NCBI RefSeq assembly: GCF_011075055.1
Contig: NW_025401109.1
Coordinates: 1-64,000, forward strand
From: Mangifera indica
Taxonomy: Eukaryota > Streptophyta > Magnoliopsida > Sapindales > Anacardiaceae
Reading direction: 5' to 3'
Length of the DNA: 64,000 nucleotides
Under the pieces are notes generated by a model. It did no database searches and was not told the DNA's origin. It was given only the letters and a program-made list of their open reading frames with translations. The position numbers were made by a program, and so were the translations under genes. Of this stretch, positions 1 through 10,201 are shown piece by piece; position 1 is the stretch's first letter; each line of letters starts with the position of its first letter.

Positions 1-837
1 GGATAATTTCCTATAAGAATAAGGTCATTCCAATAAATGCACACAAAACAAAATATCATCTTTCTCTTTTTTAACATAAAATGCATATTCATGAATGCAT
101 CTTGAGAAACCATTCTCATGAATATTTTGTCGAGGCGACTATACCAAGCCCGTGGTGCTTGTTTAAGGTCGTACAACGCCTTCTTCAATCTCAACACCTT
201 ATCTTAATGACCTTAACCGTAAATCCTTTCAACTATTCCACATATACTTTTTTCTTCAAGAACACGATTTAGAAAGACTGACTTCACATCCATTTTTGAT
301 GAATTGTCCATCAATTTTGGGCCGCAAGAGCAACCAACAACCATATTGTCTCTAAGTGAGCAACGGGAGCAAATATTTCTTCATAATCCATGCCATGCTT
401 TTGTTTTTACCCCTTTGCAACTAGTCTCACATTGTACCTCTCAATTCTCCTTTCGTATTTTCTTTAGCTTACCATTTAACTCCAATTGCTTGATGACCAC
501 TTGGTAGTGTGACAAACTCCCAAGTGTCATTTTTCTCAATGGAATGAATTTTTTCCTCCATAGCTTGTATCCATTTCTTGTCCATAACAACCTCTTCAAA
601 ACTCAAAGGTTCATCATTTGCAAATAGACAAAAAAGATTCTCACTGTTTATTCTTTCGGTAACATCATAGAGATCTCTTATACTTATAAATCTTTAAGGT
701 TATTCACCTGAGCTTATTGAGGAAGAAGTGGGTGTGGAAGAAGTTGAACTTCCGCCTTCAGTCTCTTTGTCCTCATTCTAGTCTTCTCCCAAATATGGAA
801 GAAAACTATATGTCTCTTCTTCTTGAACATTCCAATC
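1..837 (-). pseudogene. Copia reverse transcriptase remnant (N-terminal half)
   Basis: On the minus strand the sequence VVMDKKWIQAMEEKIHSIEK and NDTWEFVTLPSG marks the start of the Copia reverse transcriptase domain (RVT_2), followed by IGVKW and fragments of the palm region. Each segment needs a frame change, and stops are frequent. The domain continues off the left edge, so the catalytic YVDD region is not visible here. Open readings on the + strand in this stretch are shadows. Confidence 0.8.
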
Positions 838-1818
838 CTATGAGGCATCTTCCTCAAATTCCACATCTCTACTAATCACAACTTTCCTGGAAATAGGGTC
901 GAAACATTTGTATCCTTTAGAGTTCTCGGCATAGCCAATAAGCACCATCTTCTTACTCCTATCATCAAGTTTTGTTCTTTCTTGTTTGGATACATGAACA
1001 TAGCCAATAGATCCGAAAACTTTTAAGTGCCTCACATTTGGCTTTCATCCACTCCATGCTTCTTGAGGGGTTATTTTCTCCAAACTTTTCGTAGGTGAAC
1101 GGTTTTGAGAGATAAACTGCACATTCAACCGCCTCGGCCCAAAATTCCTTAGGCATATTCTTACTTTTTAACATCGTCTTTGTCATGTTAAGAATTGTCT
1201 TATTCTTTCTCTCTGCGACCCTATTTTGTTGTGGTGCTTTTGGGACCGTCATAAGACGTCGAATACCATTTTCCTCACAAAAAACCTTGAATTCATTAGA
1301 AGTGAACTCTCCACCTCTATCCGTTCTTAGAGTTTTAATTTTGTATCCACTTTCCTTTTCAATAAGAAGCTTGAATTTTTTAAATGTCTCAAAAACTTCA
1401 TTCTTGTTCTTAAAAAATAAACCCACGTCTTCCTTGTGTAATCATCGATGAAGAGCACAAAGTATGAGTTCTTACTGAAAGATTATGGCTTGATAGGACC
1501 ACACACATCTGTATGCACAAGTTGTAGAGGCTTGATTGCTCGCGAAAGTGACGCCTTTGGAAAACTCTTTCTTGCATGTTTTTCGAGTAGACATGCTTCG
1601 CACAATTGATTCAAATGATTGATTTTGGGAACTCATTTCACCATATTCTTATCTCTTAGCATTTTAAGCCCTTCAAAGTTGAGACGCCCAAATCTCATGT
1701 GCCAAATCCATGAAGGATCCTTGACACAAGCTTGTAAACACTTCGCTTCCGCCGTTTTCACATTAAACATGAACATTCAGTTATTTGTCATGGAAACTTT
1801 AGCAACAAGTCTATCATC
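838..1818 (-). pseudogene. Copia GAG-pre-integrase and integrase core remnant
   Basis: Minus-strand translation gives WIWHMRFGRLNFEGLKMLRD and a zinc-binding C-x2-C (CEAC) region. The integrase core follows: LVHTDVCGP, YFVLFIDDYTRKTWVYF, then LRTDRGGEFTSNEF and APQQNRVAERKNKT with GVIRR-like text between. The D, D and E positions of the DDE core are recognisable. The post-integrase segment (1035-838) includes KVFGSIGYVHV and GYKCFDP. Frameshifts and at least one stop (within 1630-1600) break the frame. It is the middle part of the polyprotein that starts with gag at 2510. Confidence 0.88.
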
Positions 1819-2510
1819 TCAATTTCGAAGCCCCAAATAATTGTTCTCCATCTTCACTTTGTGCCCGCTCTCTAAAAGTTGGCCAATGCTCAAAATATTG
1901 CTCTTCATTTTCTCTTCATGAGCTAACATCGATCCATGTAACTCATCGATGGTCATGGACTCTTTGTCTTTCAATTCTTCAATTGCCACCACCACATGAG
2001 TGAATTTTGCATTGAGAGAGCGCAAAATCTTCTTTACTACTCTTACATCTTCCATCTTTTCATTGAGTCACTTCATTTGATTTACCACCTCCAATACTCG
2101 AGTAAAATAATCTATTATAGACTCATTCTCCTTCATCAAAATCGACTCAAACTTAGCCTTAAGAGTTTGGAGCCACACCTTTTGCACTCTATCAACTTCG
2201 ACCACAAAATTCTTTAGAATTTCCCATGCATCCTTGGCTCTTGTCGCATTGGCTATCTTCTTGAACATGTCATCATCTAACCCTTGATGAATAATTGAGA
2301 GTGCACTTTGATCTTTCTTCTTTGTTCATTGCCAAGCTTCTAGTTCGGCCGCGGTTGCAGTATTCTCGTCTGCGGATCTTCATATTCTTTCTCGACAATG
2401 TCCTATAAGCCATGAGATCCAATTGTGGCCTTCATGCGTAATGCCCATCGATCATAGTTTGTTTTGGTTAGTTGTGGGTATTGGAAAGTGATACTAGTTT
2501 TGGTCATCAT
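1819..2510 (-). pseudogene. Copia gag remnant fused to the GAG-pre-integrase domain
   Basis: Translation starts at the ATG pair at 2505-2510, just after the primer-binding site, and opens with the Copia gag signature YPQLTKTNYDRWALRMKA. Stops and frameshifts follow. Then comes a UBN2-like gag stretch (2268-2068, containing AWEILKNF and [16 protein letters not shown]) and a second open block (2055-1819). That second block starts as gag ([33 protein letters not shown]) and passes without a stop into [19 protein letters not shown], which belongs to GAG-pre-integrase. The CCHC zinc knuckle and aspartic protease normally lying between are absent, which points to an in-frame internal deletion near 1900-1906. 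Not functional. Confidence 0.85.
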
Positions 2511-2519
2511 TTTAACAAA

Positions 2520-2531
2520 GCTCTGATACCA
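2520..2531 (-). other. Primer-binding site for initiator tRNA-Met
   Basis: The minus strand reads TGGTATCAGAGC, the standard plant Copia primer-binding site complementary to the 3' end of initiator methionine tRNA. It lies three bases inside the LTR end, which fixes the element's orientation. Confidence 0.92.
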
Positions 2532-2534
2532 CTT

Positions 2535-2740
2535 TGTTGGAAGCTATGGTGAGTTACAAGTATGGATTCTTAAGACAGATGAGGAAGAAGGAAAAGATTA
2601 ACTTCAAAGCTTTTATTTCTATATTTTTTCTTTGTATATACTCACACATAACAACTGATTACAAGTCTTTTTATATACCTAAACATCAGCTATTAACCAT
2701 TAAAAAAACATGCAGAATAAAAATAGAATTCTAAACAACA
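2535..2740 (-). repeat. 5' LTR of the Copia element
   Basis: On the minus strand this block begins TGTTG and ends CCAACA directly before the primer-binding site. It carries a TATA-like TATATAA (about 2668-2677) and an AATAAA-type signal (about 2612-2617), in the order expected for U3-R-U5. At about 206 bp it is short, as in several Copia families. The outer boundary at 2740 is inferred from the TG...CA ends only, because the partner LTR is outside the window. The 66-residue open frame across it is a chance reading. Confidence 0.7.
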
Positions 2741-3212
2741 GGTATTATTTCTGCGCAACCTTTAATAAAATAGCTATAACTTTCTTTAGAAAACTTCAAT
2801 GAACCTGAACTTGCGTCATTTAAAACTAGACTTAATAAGCTTTAAATCCATATTTGGTTCACCAAAAATGACATCTATTTGCCTTCCCAAAACGTCCCTT
2901 ATATTCACCATAAGTTTTTGCCCACTACTGAAGACGAGAAGTCAAGTTGAATTTTTGAAAAAGTTCTCAACAGAATCATCAAGAGGTAAGTAGGAATTCC
3001 TGCACTTTTTTCATATTGCTAAGAATGATGGATTGAAAGTTTATCTTCCTCACCAAGAATTATGTTAATATAAATACATGATTAATCTTGATGAATTGAT
3101 GTGAGGTTTGATTGAATTAGTAGGAACTAGATGGATTGAATATAAATAAGTAGTTAATGCATTATGTTGTGATTGGGAAATTTGGTGATGATCCTTTTGA
3201 TGTTGTATGATT
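2741..3212. other. No gene recognised
   Basis: About 470 bp between the two Copia remnants. Possibly degraded upstream reverse transcriptase of the second element, but no motif can be read until about 3213. The open frames are short and have unbiased composition. Confidence 0.5.
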
Positions 3213-4301
3213 TCCAGAACGTTAGAACTTGCATTGATTCTTATTTTGTTTAGAATGGTTTTGTGAGATGTCCTTATGAACATGCTTTATATATTAAATG
3301 TACTAAATCTGGTGTATTCTCATAGTATGCCTTTATGTTGATGCTTTAATTTTTATTGGCAATAATTTGAAGTTGATCACAAAATTTAGGGAGACTTTAA
3401 TTAGCAAGTTTGAGATGATGAATATGGGTTTGATGTGCTATTTTCTTGGACTTGAAGTTGTTCAAATGGATGGTGGAATTTTCCTTTCACAACGAAAATA
3501 TGCCATTAATATTATGAAGAAATTCAAAATGGAGAATTCTAAGCCAGTTCTAACTCTAGTAGCTAAAAAAATGAATTTGGCAAAACATGGAGCTTGGAAG
3601 AATGTGAATGTTACATCTTATAAAAGTTTGATCCAAAATTTTTAGTTGCTACAAGACCAAATATTTCTTTTGGAGTTGGAGTGCTTAACAGAATTATAGA
3701 AGAACCGAAAGAATCACATTGGGAGGCAGCAAAGTGAGTTCTGGGACATGTTAATTGTATAGTGAATGATGGAATTTTTTACTCTGCTAATAATGTTGTG
3801 AAACTTGTTAGTTATATAGGTAGTGATTGGGTTGGTGATGTTGAGATTAGAAAAAGCACATCAGGCTATGCTTTCCATCTTTGTTTAGTTATTTTTTCTT
3901 GGTTTTCAAAAAAACAGTAGGTGGTGGCTTTTTCAACAACAAAAGGGGAATATATTGCAGTAGAAAGTTGTGCTATTCAAGCAATTTAGTTGAGGAAAAT
4001 TTTAGAAATTCTGTAATACAAACAAGACATATCTACACCTATTTTCTATGATAGCAAGTCAATAATTGCATTATCAAAGAATCCAGTCTTCCATGGTCAT
4101 TGCAAGCATATATATATCAAGTATCACAAAATTTGAGAGTTGGTTCCAGAAAAACAAATTAATATAAAATATTGTCCTATTGTTTGTCAAATTGCAAATA
4201 TCTTTACAAAGCCATTAAAGACGGAATTGTAGCAAACACTTGGGATGGCTTCTCTAACTTGGTTTAAGAGAGGTACTGATATTGTTAAACCAAGTCAAAA
4301 C
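3213..4301 (+). pseudogene. Copia reverse transcriptase C-terminus and RNase H remnant
   Basis: The frame reads RIDSYF, NGFVRCPYEHALYIK, then CLYVDALIFIGNN at 3328-3366, so the conserved YVDD catalytic motif has become YVDA. The open block 3367-3645 includes MNMGLMCYFLGLEV and IFLSQRKYA, typical of the end of Copia RVT_2. RNase H follows with RPNISFGVGVLNR, RKSTSGYAFHL, TTKGEYIAVESCA and HIYIKYH, ending near FTKPLKTEL and LGMASLTW. Several in-frame stops and a frameshift at about 3645 confirm a dead copy. RNase H retains the usual order with no rearrangement. Confidence 0.88.
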
Positions 4302-4539
4302 TGTTGGTAGTAGAATGTAAATAGGAGACAACAATTTTGTGATGTAAGTGGCTAGGCCACATATTTAGTTACTGATTAGAAAGTCATGGATTAGTAGGAT
4401 ATCTAGCTATTATTTTTAGAGATTTAATTGCTATTTCTTAGGATATTTTTTTGTCGTTTTTTTGGTTATTTATATTGAGCATGTAACTCAACATTACAGT
4501 TTCTCTCCTTATCAGTATACTTAATTTCAAAACTCAACA
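4302..4539 (+). repeat. Probable 3' LTR of the second Copia element
   Basis: The block begins TGTTGG directly after the end of the RNase H region and a terminal CAACA lies at 4535-4539, giving 238 bp with TG...CA ends. It is AT-rich, with a TATTTATATT stretch near 4468. With no 5' LTR in the window the right boundary is a best reading. Confidence 0.55.
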
Positions 4540-4822
4540 TCTTAAAATAAAACGAGGCAAAATCAAACCGGCCCATTTTAACACTTTAATCATCCTATTC
4601 CAAGAAAAACTAGTCCTTAATTCAAGACTATAAATCGTGTTAATGCCAAATCTTTGCACCCAAAGAAGTATTGGAGCTGATTTTATTAATAATGAACTGG
4701 GCATGGACTTGTTTATTAGCCTTCTGACAACAACCTAAGTCCACAATTTTCTTATTTAAATGTTATGTGTTAAATTGCCGAGTTGCATCTTTCTGTTTGT
4801 CTCTGATTAAATTCTATCTGCA

Positions 4823-5375
4823 CTTGGAATGAGATGATGCCCAGAATGGATATGGAGATGATGCTATATGTCTCTACAAGGACATGATTGCATCAAGTGA
4901 GAAACCTGATGATAGAACCTTTGTTGCTGTTTTGACTGCTTGCAGCCATTCAGGACTGGTTGATGCAGGGTTGAAATTTTCAATTCCGTGAAGCAAGAAC
5001 ATCATCTGGAGCCGAAGTTAGACCACTATACTTGCATGGTGGACTGTCTAGGTAGAGACGGTCATTTCCATGAAGCAGAAATGCTTATAGATGAGATGCC
5101 ATAAAAAGATGATCCAGTTATATGGAAGGTTCTTTTAAGTTATTGTCGAATATACTCTAATGTAGTCTTAGCAAAAAGGGCAGCAGAAGAACTCTTTCGC
5201 TTAGACCCCAAAAATTCTGCTACTTATTCACTTCTTGTTAACATCTATTCTTCTGTCGGAAGATGGGATAACATGAGGGCTGTGAGAGAGCTAATGAATG
5301 AAATTGATGCTATTAAGGATCCAGGATATAGCTGGATTTAAATAAGAATGTGATGTGAGTCTTTACTGTGGTCAT
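4823..5375 (+). pseudogene. Pentatricopeptide repeat (PPR) protein pseudogene, C-terminal fragment
   Basis: The conceptual protein has PLS-class PPR and E-domain features: AQNGYGDDAICLYKDMI, then DDRTFVAVLTACSHSGLVDA (a near-perfect PPR motif). A frameshift at about 4972 is followed by HYTCMVDCLGR and EAEMLIDEMP, a stop at 5102-5104, then DPVIWKVLLSYCRIYSNV and YSLLVNIYSSVGRWDNM. It ends near DPGYSWI with a stop just before the expected E-domain continuation. Only the last 170 or so residues of a protein family usually over 500 residues long remain. PPR proteins bind organellar RNA in mitochondria or plastids. The upstream part is absent and a Copia element sits immediately 5', which may have disrupted the gene. 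Confidence 0.88.
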
Positions 5376-6329
5376 GAGCACAGGACTAAGGGTGATCAAA
5401 TCCAAAATCACATTATTAGCTTAACAGGAACTGGCACTGGACTTTCCTCTGGTTACATCTGGTGAATTTCTCTCTCTGACCTGTAACACCTTGTAGATTC
5501 TATGTGTTCTCACTATTGTATATGTTGTTTACATGGACTCTATTTGTGACACAGATTTTCAAGGTGGGATGGTGGTATTGATGTGATGAAATCTAGGTGT
5601 ATGTCTAGAGCATGGTTTCTTCTTGTCTGCATTATAAGTTTCAATACATTCAACAGCTGCATTGGTAATAGGCTACATCTTCCTAGTGGTTTCTTCTGCA
5701 ACTTTCATCGAAGGAAATAATAGCCTTTGGACGGTGATCATCTCTTGTGTTGATTTGGGAAAAGTGGATTGCAATGCTGACGAGGTATACTTGAAGAAAC
5801 TAGAGTGACAATTCAATTATGCTGAATTTTTCATTTTCTTCTGTATAGGGGAGAAGAGATCGCTGCAATATATTAATATTCATGCAATCCTGAAGAGTTG
5901 TTTTGCTCATATCTGTGGATCTCACTTTGAGCTCTCATCGAGTTACAAATCGGTTACCCTCTTTCTCCTCTTTATAAGTAAAGTTTTAAGGTAGATAAGA
6001 TGCTTCAATATCTTGTAAACTTTATATGACATATTGATATTGACAAATACAGACTACGAAATTATTTAGGCCTGAACTGTGCAACATACGTACGTAGTTA
6101 GGAAGATCAAAAAAAACAAGCCCGAAAGAACTTTGTGACCTCAAATCGAAGGATCACATGTATTATTGTTTGTTAAATGATATGTTGTATAAACACTAAG
6201 ACAATCCTTTATATGAAATCTTCTTGATGCATCAGTTTGATTGACACATCTATATAACGTATATCTATGTGTTGCATCGAGTCAATTAGGTACTATTGAT
6301 GTGTTAATGGTTTGGTGACTTACATGATG
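5376..6329. other. No gene; possible old 3' flank of the PPR gene
   Basis: Moderate AT content with no coding pattern or recognisable repeat. It may be the former 3' untranslated and flanking sequence of the PPR pseudogene. Confidence 0.4.
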
Positions 6330-6440
6330 TGTTATCAGATGATTAAGTATCACTTTATCCTTAATTTAAAGTCACTCAATTACATTATGATATATTATTT
6401 GAATACTTAATTAGATATTTAAAATTGAGTATATATAATT
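6330..6440 (-). repeat. Fragment of a dispersed palindromic MITE-like family
   Basis: Contains the reverse complement of the family core (GATTTTAAATTAAAG-like, followed by an ATCATATGATAA-like arm). Other members are at about 24139, 31310, 38290, 39200, 41270, 41870, 42070, 43040, 57295 and 58320. Confidence 0.45.
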
Positions 6441-7329
6441 TTATTGAATGAGAAAATCATACAATGAGTTTTTTTTTTTTTGGTCTCTTGAAATGTAAAT
6501 ATTGAAAATAAATATGTGTATTATGAACTTATTTTTAATTCATGAAAAAATTAAATTATATTTTAATCTTGATTGTTGATTAATTGCAACGTCAATGTTT
6601 TTGGATGTTGAGTCGGTGGAGGGGGCAGTCAAGTCCAATTGGCAGTCCGACTAATTAATTGTTTAAAAATAATGTTCAAAATAATTTTATATAATTTATC
6701 ATATTATATATATAATCTGAATTATTTAAAGATCAAAATAAATTTAATTTGATGGTAGGCATTTTCAGTTGGTTTATTAATTTTTTTTTATTCGCTTCAT
6801 TATTGTGGATGTCTTAACCCAATTTAACCAATCAAACTGTTTGGTTCAATCCAATCTAATTCAAAAAATGATTTTCAAGCAAACCAAACCCGTATTGATG
6901 GATGATGGTTCAATTGATCAAACTGGTTGGTTCGATCCAATTTTTAAAATCGTGACATTAGTTTCTGACTTGTGGTTATCAAGGCTGAATTTGGTGACCC
7001 AGAGAGCAGAGTTCTATTTCGAGAGCCAAACAAACAACATTAATTAGGTCTATAAATAATGTGAATACATTAATAATCAAGGCTATAATTTGTCTGAAAC
7101 TGAAAATCAGAAGGTCAAGTGAACAAGTCTTTCAATCTTGAGTAAAATTCTACAGCTGGATCGGAAAAATTTGGATTCATTATCAAAATGGTACCTACCC
7201 CGTATCATTTAATTTTGGTATTTCTTTATATTCCTTGCAATCGATCATTATTCAAAGATGCCATTTTTATATAATTTTATTTCGTTTGAAATACTTCTCT
7301 CATAATTTTCCTCATTCGGACACTGGAAG

Positions 7330-7690
7330 CATGGTCGCTTATTGCGATTTGGGCTGAATCCAAAATGCGTTGGTTCGATCTTAAAAGTTGATTCAACTCA
7401 TTTTAAATTTGAGTTAAAAGATTTAACTTATTTTTAAAATCGAACTGAACTCTAGTATGAGAGTATTCAGTTTGAGTTTGACTCAAATTCTTCGTTTGAA
7501 TCCATAGTTAAGATTTTTAATTTAAGCTCAACTCAAATTTGATACTTATTTACAGAACAATAATGTTTTATGCATTATTAGATAAAATAATGTTGTTTTC
7601 TCGATTAATCAAGAATTTGAAATGTTGATTCAAACCGAATCAAAACAAACTATTTTTATTCGAATCAAACTCAATTTAAACTACAGATTG
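7330..7690. repeat. Dispersed repeat rich in GAGTTTGACTCAAA-type inverted motifs
   Basis: Short complementary blocks such as GAGTTTGACTCAAA and TCAACTCAAATTTGA recur here. Similar text is found at about 22470-22830, 23100-23600, 30050-30400, 34000-34140, 34700-35260 and 59690-60170. No coding content. Looks like old non-autonomous transposon sequence. Confidence 0.4.
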
Positions 7691-7711
7691 GATGGTTTCA
7701 AAACTGAATCA

Positions 7712-7714
<3 letters not shown>

Positions 7715-7749
<35 letters not shown>
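7715..7749. repeat. (TA)n microsatellite
   Basis: Uninterrupted TA dinucleotide run of about 17 units upstream of the lipid-transfer gene. Confidence 0.95.
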
Positions 7750-7752
<3 letters not shown>

Positions 7753-7989
7753 AAATCATATTTAACAAAAATTTTTCTCAATAATTAAATATATAATTTG
7801 TTTATTATATATTTATAGTAATTTTTATTGTATATATATTTTCGATTAATTTTACATATTTATTAATAATTTTTAATAAATTCAAATCAAATTAAGCTTT
7901 ATTTTTTTAGTTTAATTTCGTCTATTTTTTTTTTTTTAATTTAGTTTGCAAAAATCATAAACATGACTAAGCTTACCCCTGAGCTTCCC

Positions 7990-7997
7990 TATATAAA
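7990..7997 (+). promoter_or_regulatory. Likely TATA box of the lipid-transfer protein gene
   Basis: TATATAAA lies about 90 bp before the ATG at 8089 in a locally less AT-rich block, a usual distance allowing for a short 5' leader. Confidence 0.65.
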
Positions 7998-8088
7998 ACC
8001 TTCGTCCCCACTTCATTTTCTCATCAACAAAACAAGCTCGTCATCTTAGTACTATTAGGATCATCTTGTTACAGTGCCATATTTAACC

Positions 8089-8650
8089 ATGAAGAGCCTC
8101 CTTCTCTCCATGCTGGCTCTCCTCGCAGTCCTTTTCTTCCTTGCCAAAGTTGGCGAGGCGGCGATCGATTGCGACTTTGTGGGCACAAAAACGGCTGGGT
8201 GTGTGCCATTTGTCACCGGCAAGGCGAAAGACCCTGCCCCTGCCTGCTGCAGTGGGCTGAAAGAGCTTCTTGAAGAAGTGAAAAGTGTTGATGATAAGAG
8301 AGTTCTCTGCCGCTGCATGAAGGATGCTGCCAAGTCCTTGCCGATAAACGATGAGTTACTGAGCCAGCTTCCTGGCCGTTGCCAGATCGATGTTGGTTTC
8401 CCTATCTCCTCAAAAATGAATTGTGGTACGTGAGTATTTACTTTCCTTGACATTTGCAATTTCATTTATATGTTCAATAGGGCATGCATTTAGGGGCGGA
8501 TCTGATCGGGGCTAGCTTGGATCAAATCTATGGTTTGATTAGGATAAATCCATCTCTATATGTGTTGAGATGACTAACCAGTGAATTATAATATTAAACG
8601 GGTTCGAGGTGTACTGATTCTGGTTTGTATGATTTTGCAGCATTCACTGA
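8089..8650 (+). CDS. Type I non-specific lipid-transfer protein (nsLTP)
   Basis: Two exons (8089-8429 and 8641-8650; GT-AG intron of 211 bp) encode 116 residues. Residues 1-24 form a hydrophobic signal peptide ending KVGEA, so the protein should be secreted to the cell wall. The mature part holds the eight-cysteine signature C28-x9-C38-x14-CC(53,54)-x19-C74-x-C76-x21-C98-x13-C112, which is type I nsLTP spacing. Such proteins carry acyl lipids in a hydrophobic cavity held by four disulfides. The intron a few bases before the stop is typical of this class; it converts the ending to NCGTIH. The start is the ATG at 8089, since a longer reading would need a GTG. Mature size is about 92 residues, normal for the family. 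A long antisense open frame is a shadow. The exact lipid and tissue cannot be told. Confidence 0.9.
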
Positions 8651-9520
8651 ATTGCTAAGGAGTTGAGGCAGCGATCCGTTGAGAAAGACATCATAAAGAA
8701 TATTAGGAAGGAGTTACAATAAATTAAACAGTTGAAGCTTGCCATTTTCTGGTCTTAATAATAATGCAATTCTCTTTGTTTATTTTTTGTGGATCTTCTG
8801 CCTTGATTAGACTCTTACGCTTGAAGTTTGCCATTTTACAAATGATTAACAGAATCGGGAAAACAGAAGCAAACAATATCTTAGGCTTCCAACTCATCTA
8901 AGTTTCTCTGAAACACATACAGAATGATAAACCCAGAATTACAAAAGCCATGCACATGCATTCAAACATAACAGAGTCATCTTTAAATCAACTAGTTTTT
9001 ATTTTAGCACTCTCCACTGTTTTAACTTTAAGGCAGCCAAACAAGAAAACCAAACAAGTTTCAATATACTAAGCATCAAAATTAGAATTAAACTTCATAG
9101 TGGCAGCAGCCTCAATTTGCACACCATCCAATATGATTGATATGACAATTAGAAAATTTTATTATTATATTTATATTTTATTATACGATATTCTATAAGC
9201 ACGAAAACGTACAGAAAAGTACATTTTTACAAATCCGAAACATTTCAGTTTCCAAAACGCAATAATTTAAAATAAAAAGAAAATGCGTTTTCTGTGCATA
9301 AAAGGGGAATGAATTTGTTCCCCTTTTATTATGAAATTGAATAACCTTAAACCTAATATCTCCTCTCCTTCGCACTGAATCTATCACACATCCTCTTCAT
9401 CTTTGAACGGTGGCTGATTGGCTGTGCATAAACTCTATATTTTTTCTCCCTCTTGTTAGTTCATATCTGAAAGTGAAAAGAAATAATAATGGCATTCTCC
9501 CTTCCCATGATTTCTAATTT
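8651..9520. other. Lipid-transfer gene 3' region, otherwise no gene
   Basis: The 3' untranslated region probably ends near an AATAATAAT cluster at about 8757-8765. The rest shows no coding pattern or clear repeat; small open frames are unbiased in composition. Confidence 0.5.
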
Positions 9521-9524
9521 GTTG

Positions 9525-9531
9525 AATATAT

Positions 9532-9571
<40 letters not shown>
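9525..9571. repeat. (TA)n-rich microsatellite
   Basis: Interrupted then pure TA repeats. A second TA tract lies at about 9972-10032, inside the solo LTR. Confidence 0.9.
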
Positions 9572-9895
9572 CTGTGAATATAATTTGTAATTTTTTTTAT
9601 TAATCATTTTTGAGATTCTAACTAATTAAAATTTTGAATATTTGATTTCACACAATTTAACGTAATAATTCTATAATCTATAATTTAGTTTTTCTAGTTT
9701 GATTTGAATGTTTTTTTCAGATGAAAGTTTCTTTATAATTAAATTGATTTATTTACGTTTTTAATTTGTGATTTTATTTTTATTGTGTAGTAAGCTCCCA
9801 AGAAGAATAGTTGGTGATTTGATTTATTTTTTTGGATGAATTTTGACAAATTGTTGGTAATTTTATTTGATTGAATTTAGGTTAATCATTAATGG

Positions 9896-9900
9896 ATTAT
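9896..9900. repeat. Left target-site duplication of the solo LTR (ATTAT)
   Basis: ATTAT directly precedes the LTR start TGTAATACCC; the same five bases follow the LTR end at 13324-13328. Confidence 0.8.
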
Positions 9901-10201
9901 TGTAATACCCTCAAGTATATTTCAATGACAATTATGTCTTTTGACCCTGTTTTGAGATATTTCACATTTTAAATATATATATATATATATATATATTTAC
10001 ATGTATGAATGTGTTTATATATATATATATATGTATAAATAACTATATAGATATATATAAATACAAAAACAAAAAGAGATAAAGAGAAAGAGATAAATAT
10101 GTATATAAAGAGAGAAAAGACAAAAAATAAAAAATAAAGGAAGCTTCAAGCATTTTCTATCATCTTCTCCCGTCCACTTTAGCAGCCAGCCTCCTTCATG
10201 T

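Larger units (their letters stand above)
1..2740 (-). mobile_element. Ty1/Copia LTR retrotransposon, decayed, right (5') end inside the window
   Basis: Reading the minus strand from 2740 leftwards gives a 5' LTR, a tRNA-Met-type primer-binding site, gag, GAG-pre-integrase, integrase core and reverse transcriptase, the normal Copia order. The 3' LTR must lie beyond position 1. The coding frame is broken by many stops and frameshifts, so the copy is dead. The zinc-knuckle and protease part between gag and GAG-pre-integrase is missing. No target duplication can be tested because one end is outside the window. Confidence 0.9.
3213..4539 (+). mobile_element. Second Ty1/Copia element, 5'-truncated, with probable 3' LTR
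   Basis: Plus-strand remnant keeping the C-terminal half of reverse transcriptase, RNase H and a probable 3' LTR. The opposite orientation and different LTR sequence show that it is not part of the 1-2740 element. Gag, protease, integrase and the 5' LTR are missing. Truncation could be from deletion or from disruption by neighbouring insertions. Confidence 0.82.

Noticed and set aside
2534..2734. 66-residue open frame next to the primer-binding site
   Set aside because: It lies inside the LTR and runs against the direction of the element.
8061..8465. 134-residue open frame antisense to the lipid-transfer gene
   Set aside because: It overlaps the coding exon on the other strand. The + strand has signal peptide, eight-cysteine pattern and a proper intron, so the antisense frame is a shadow.
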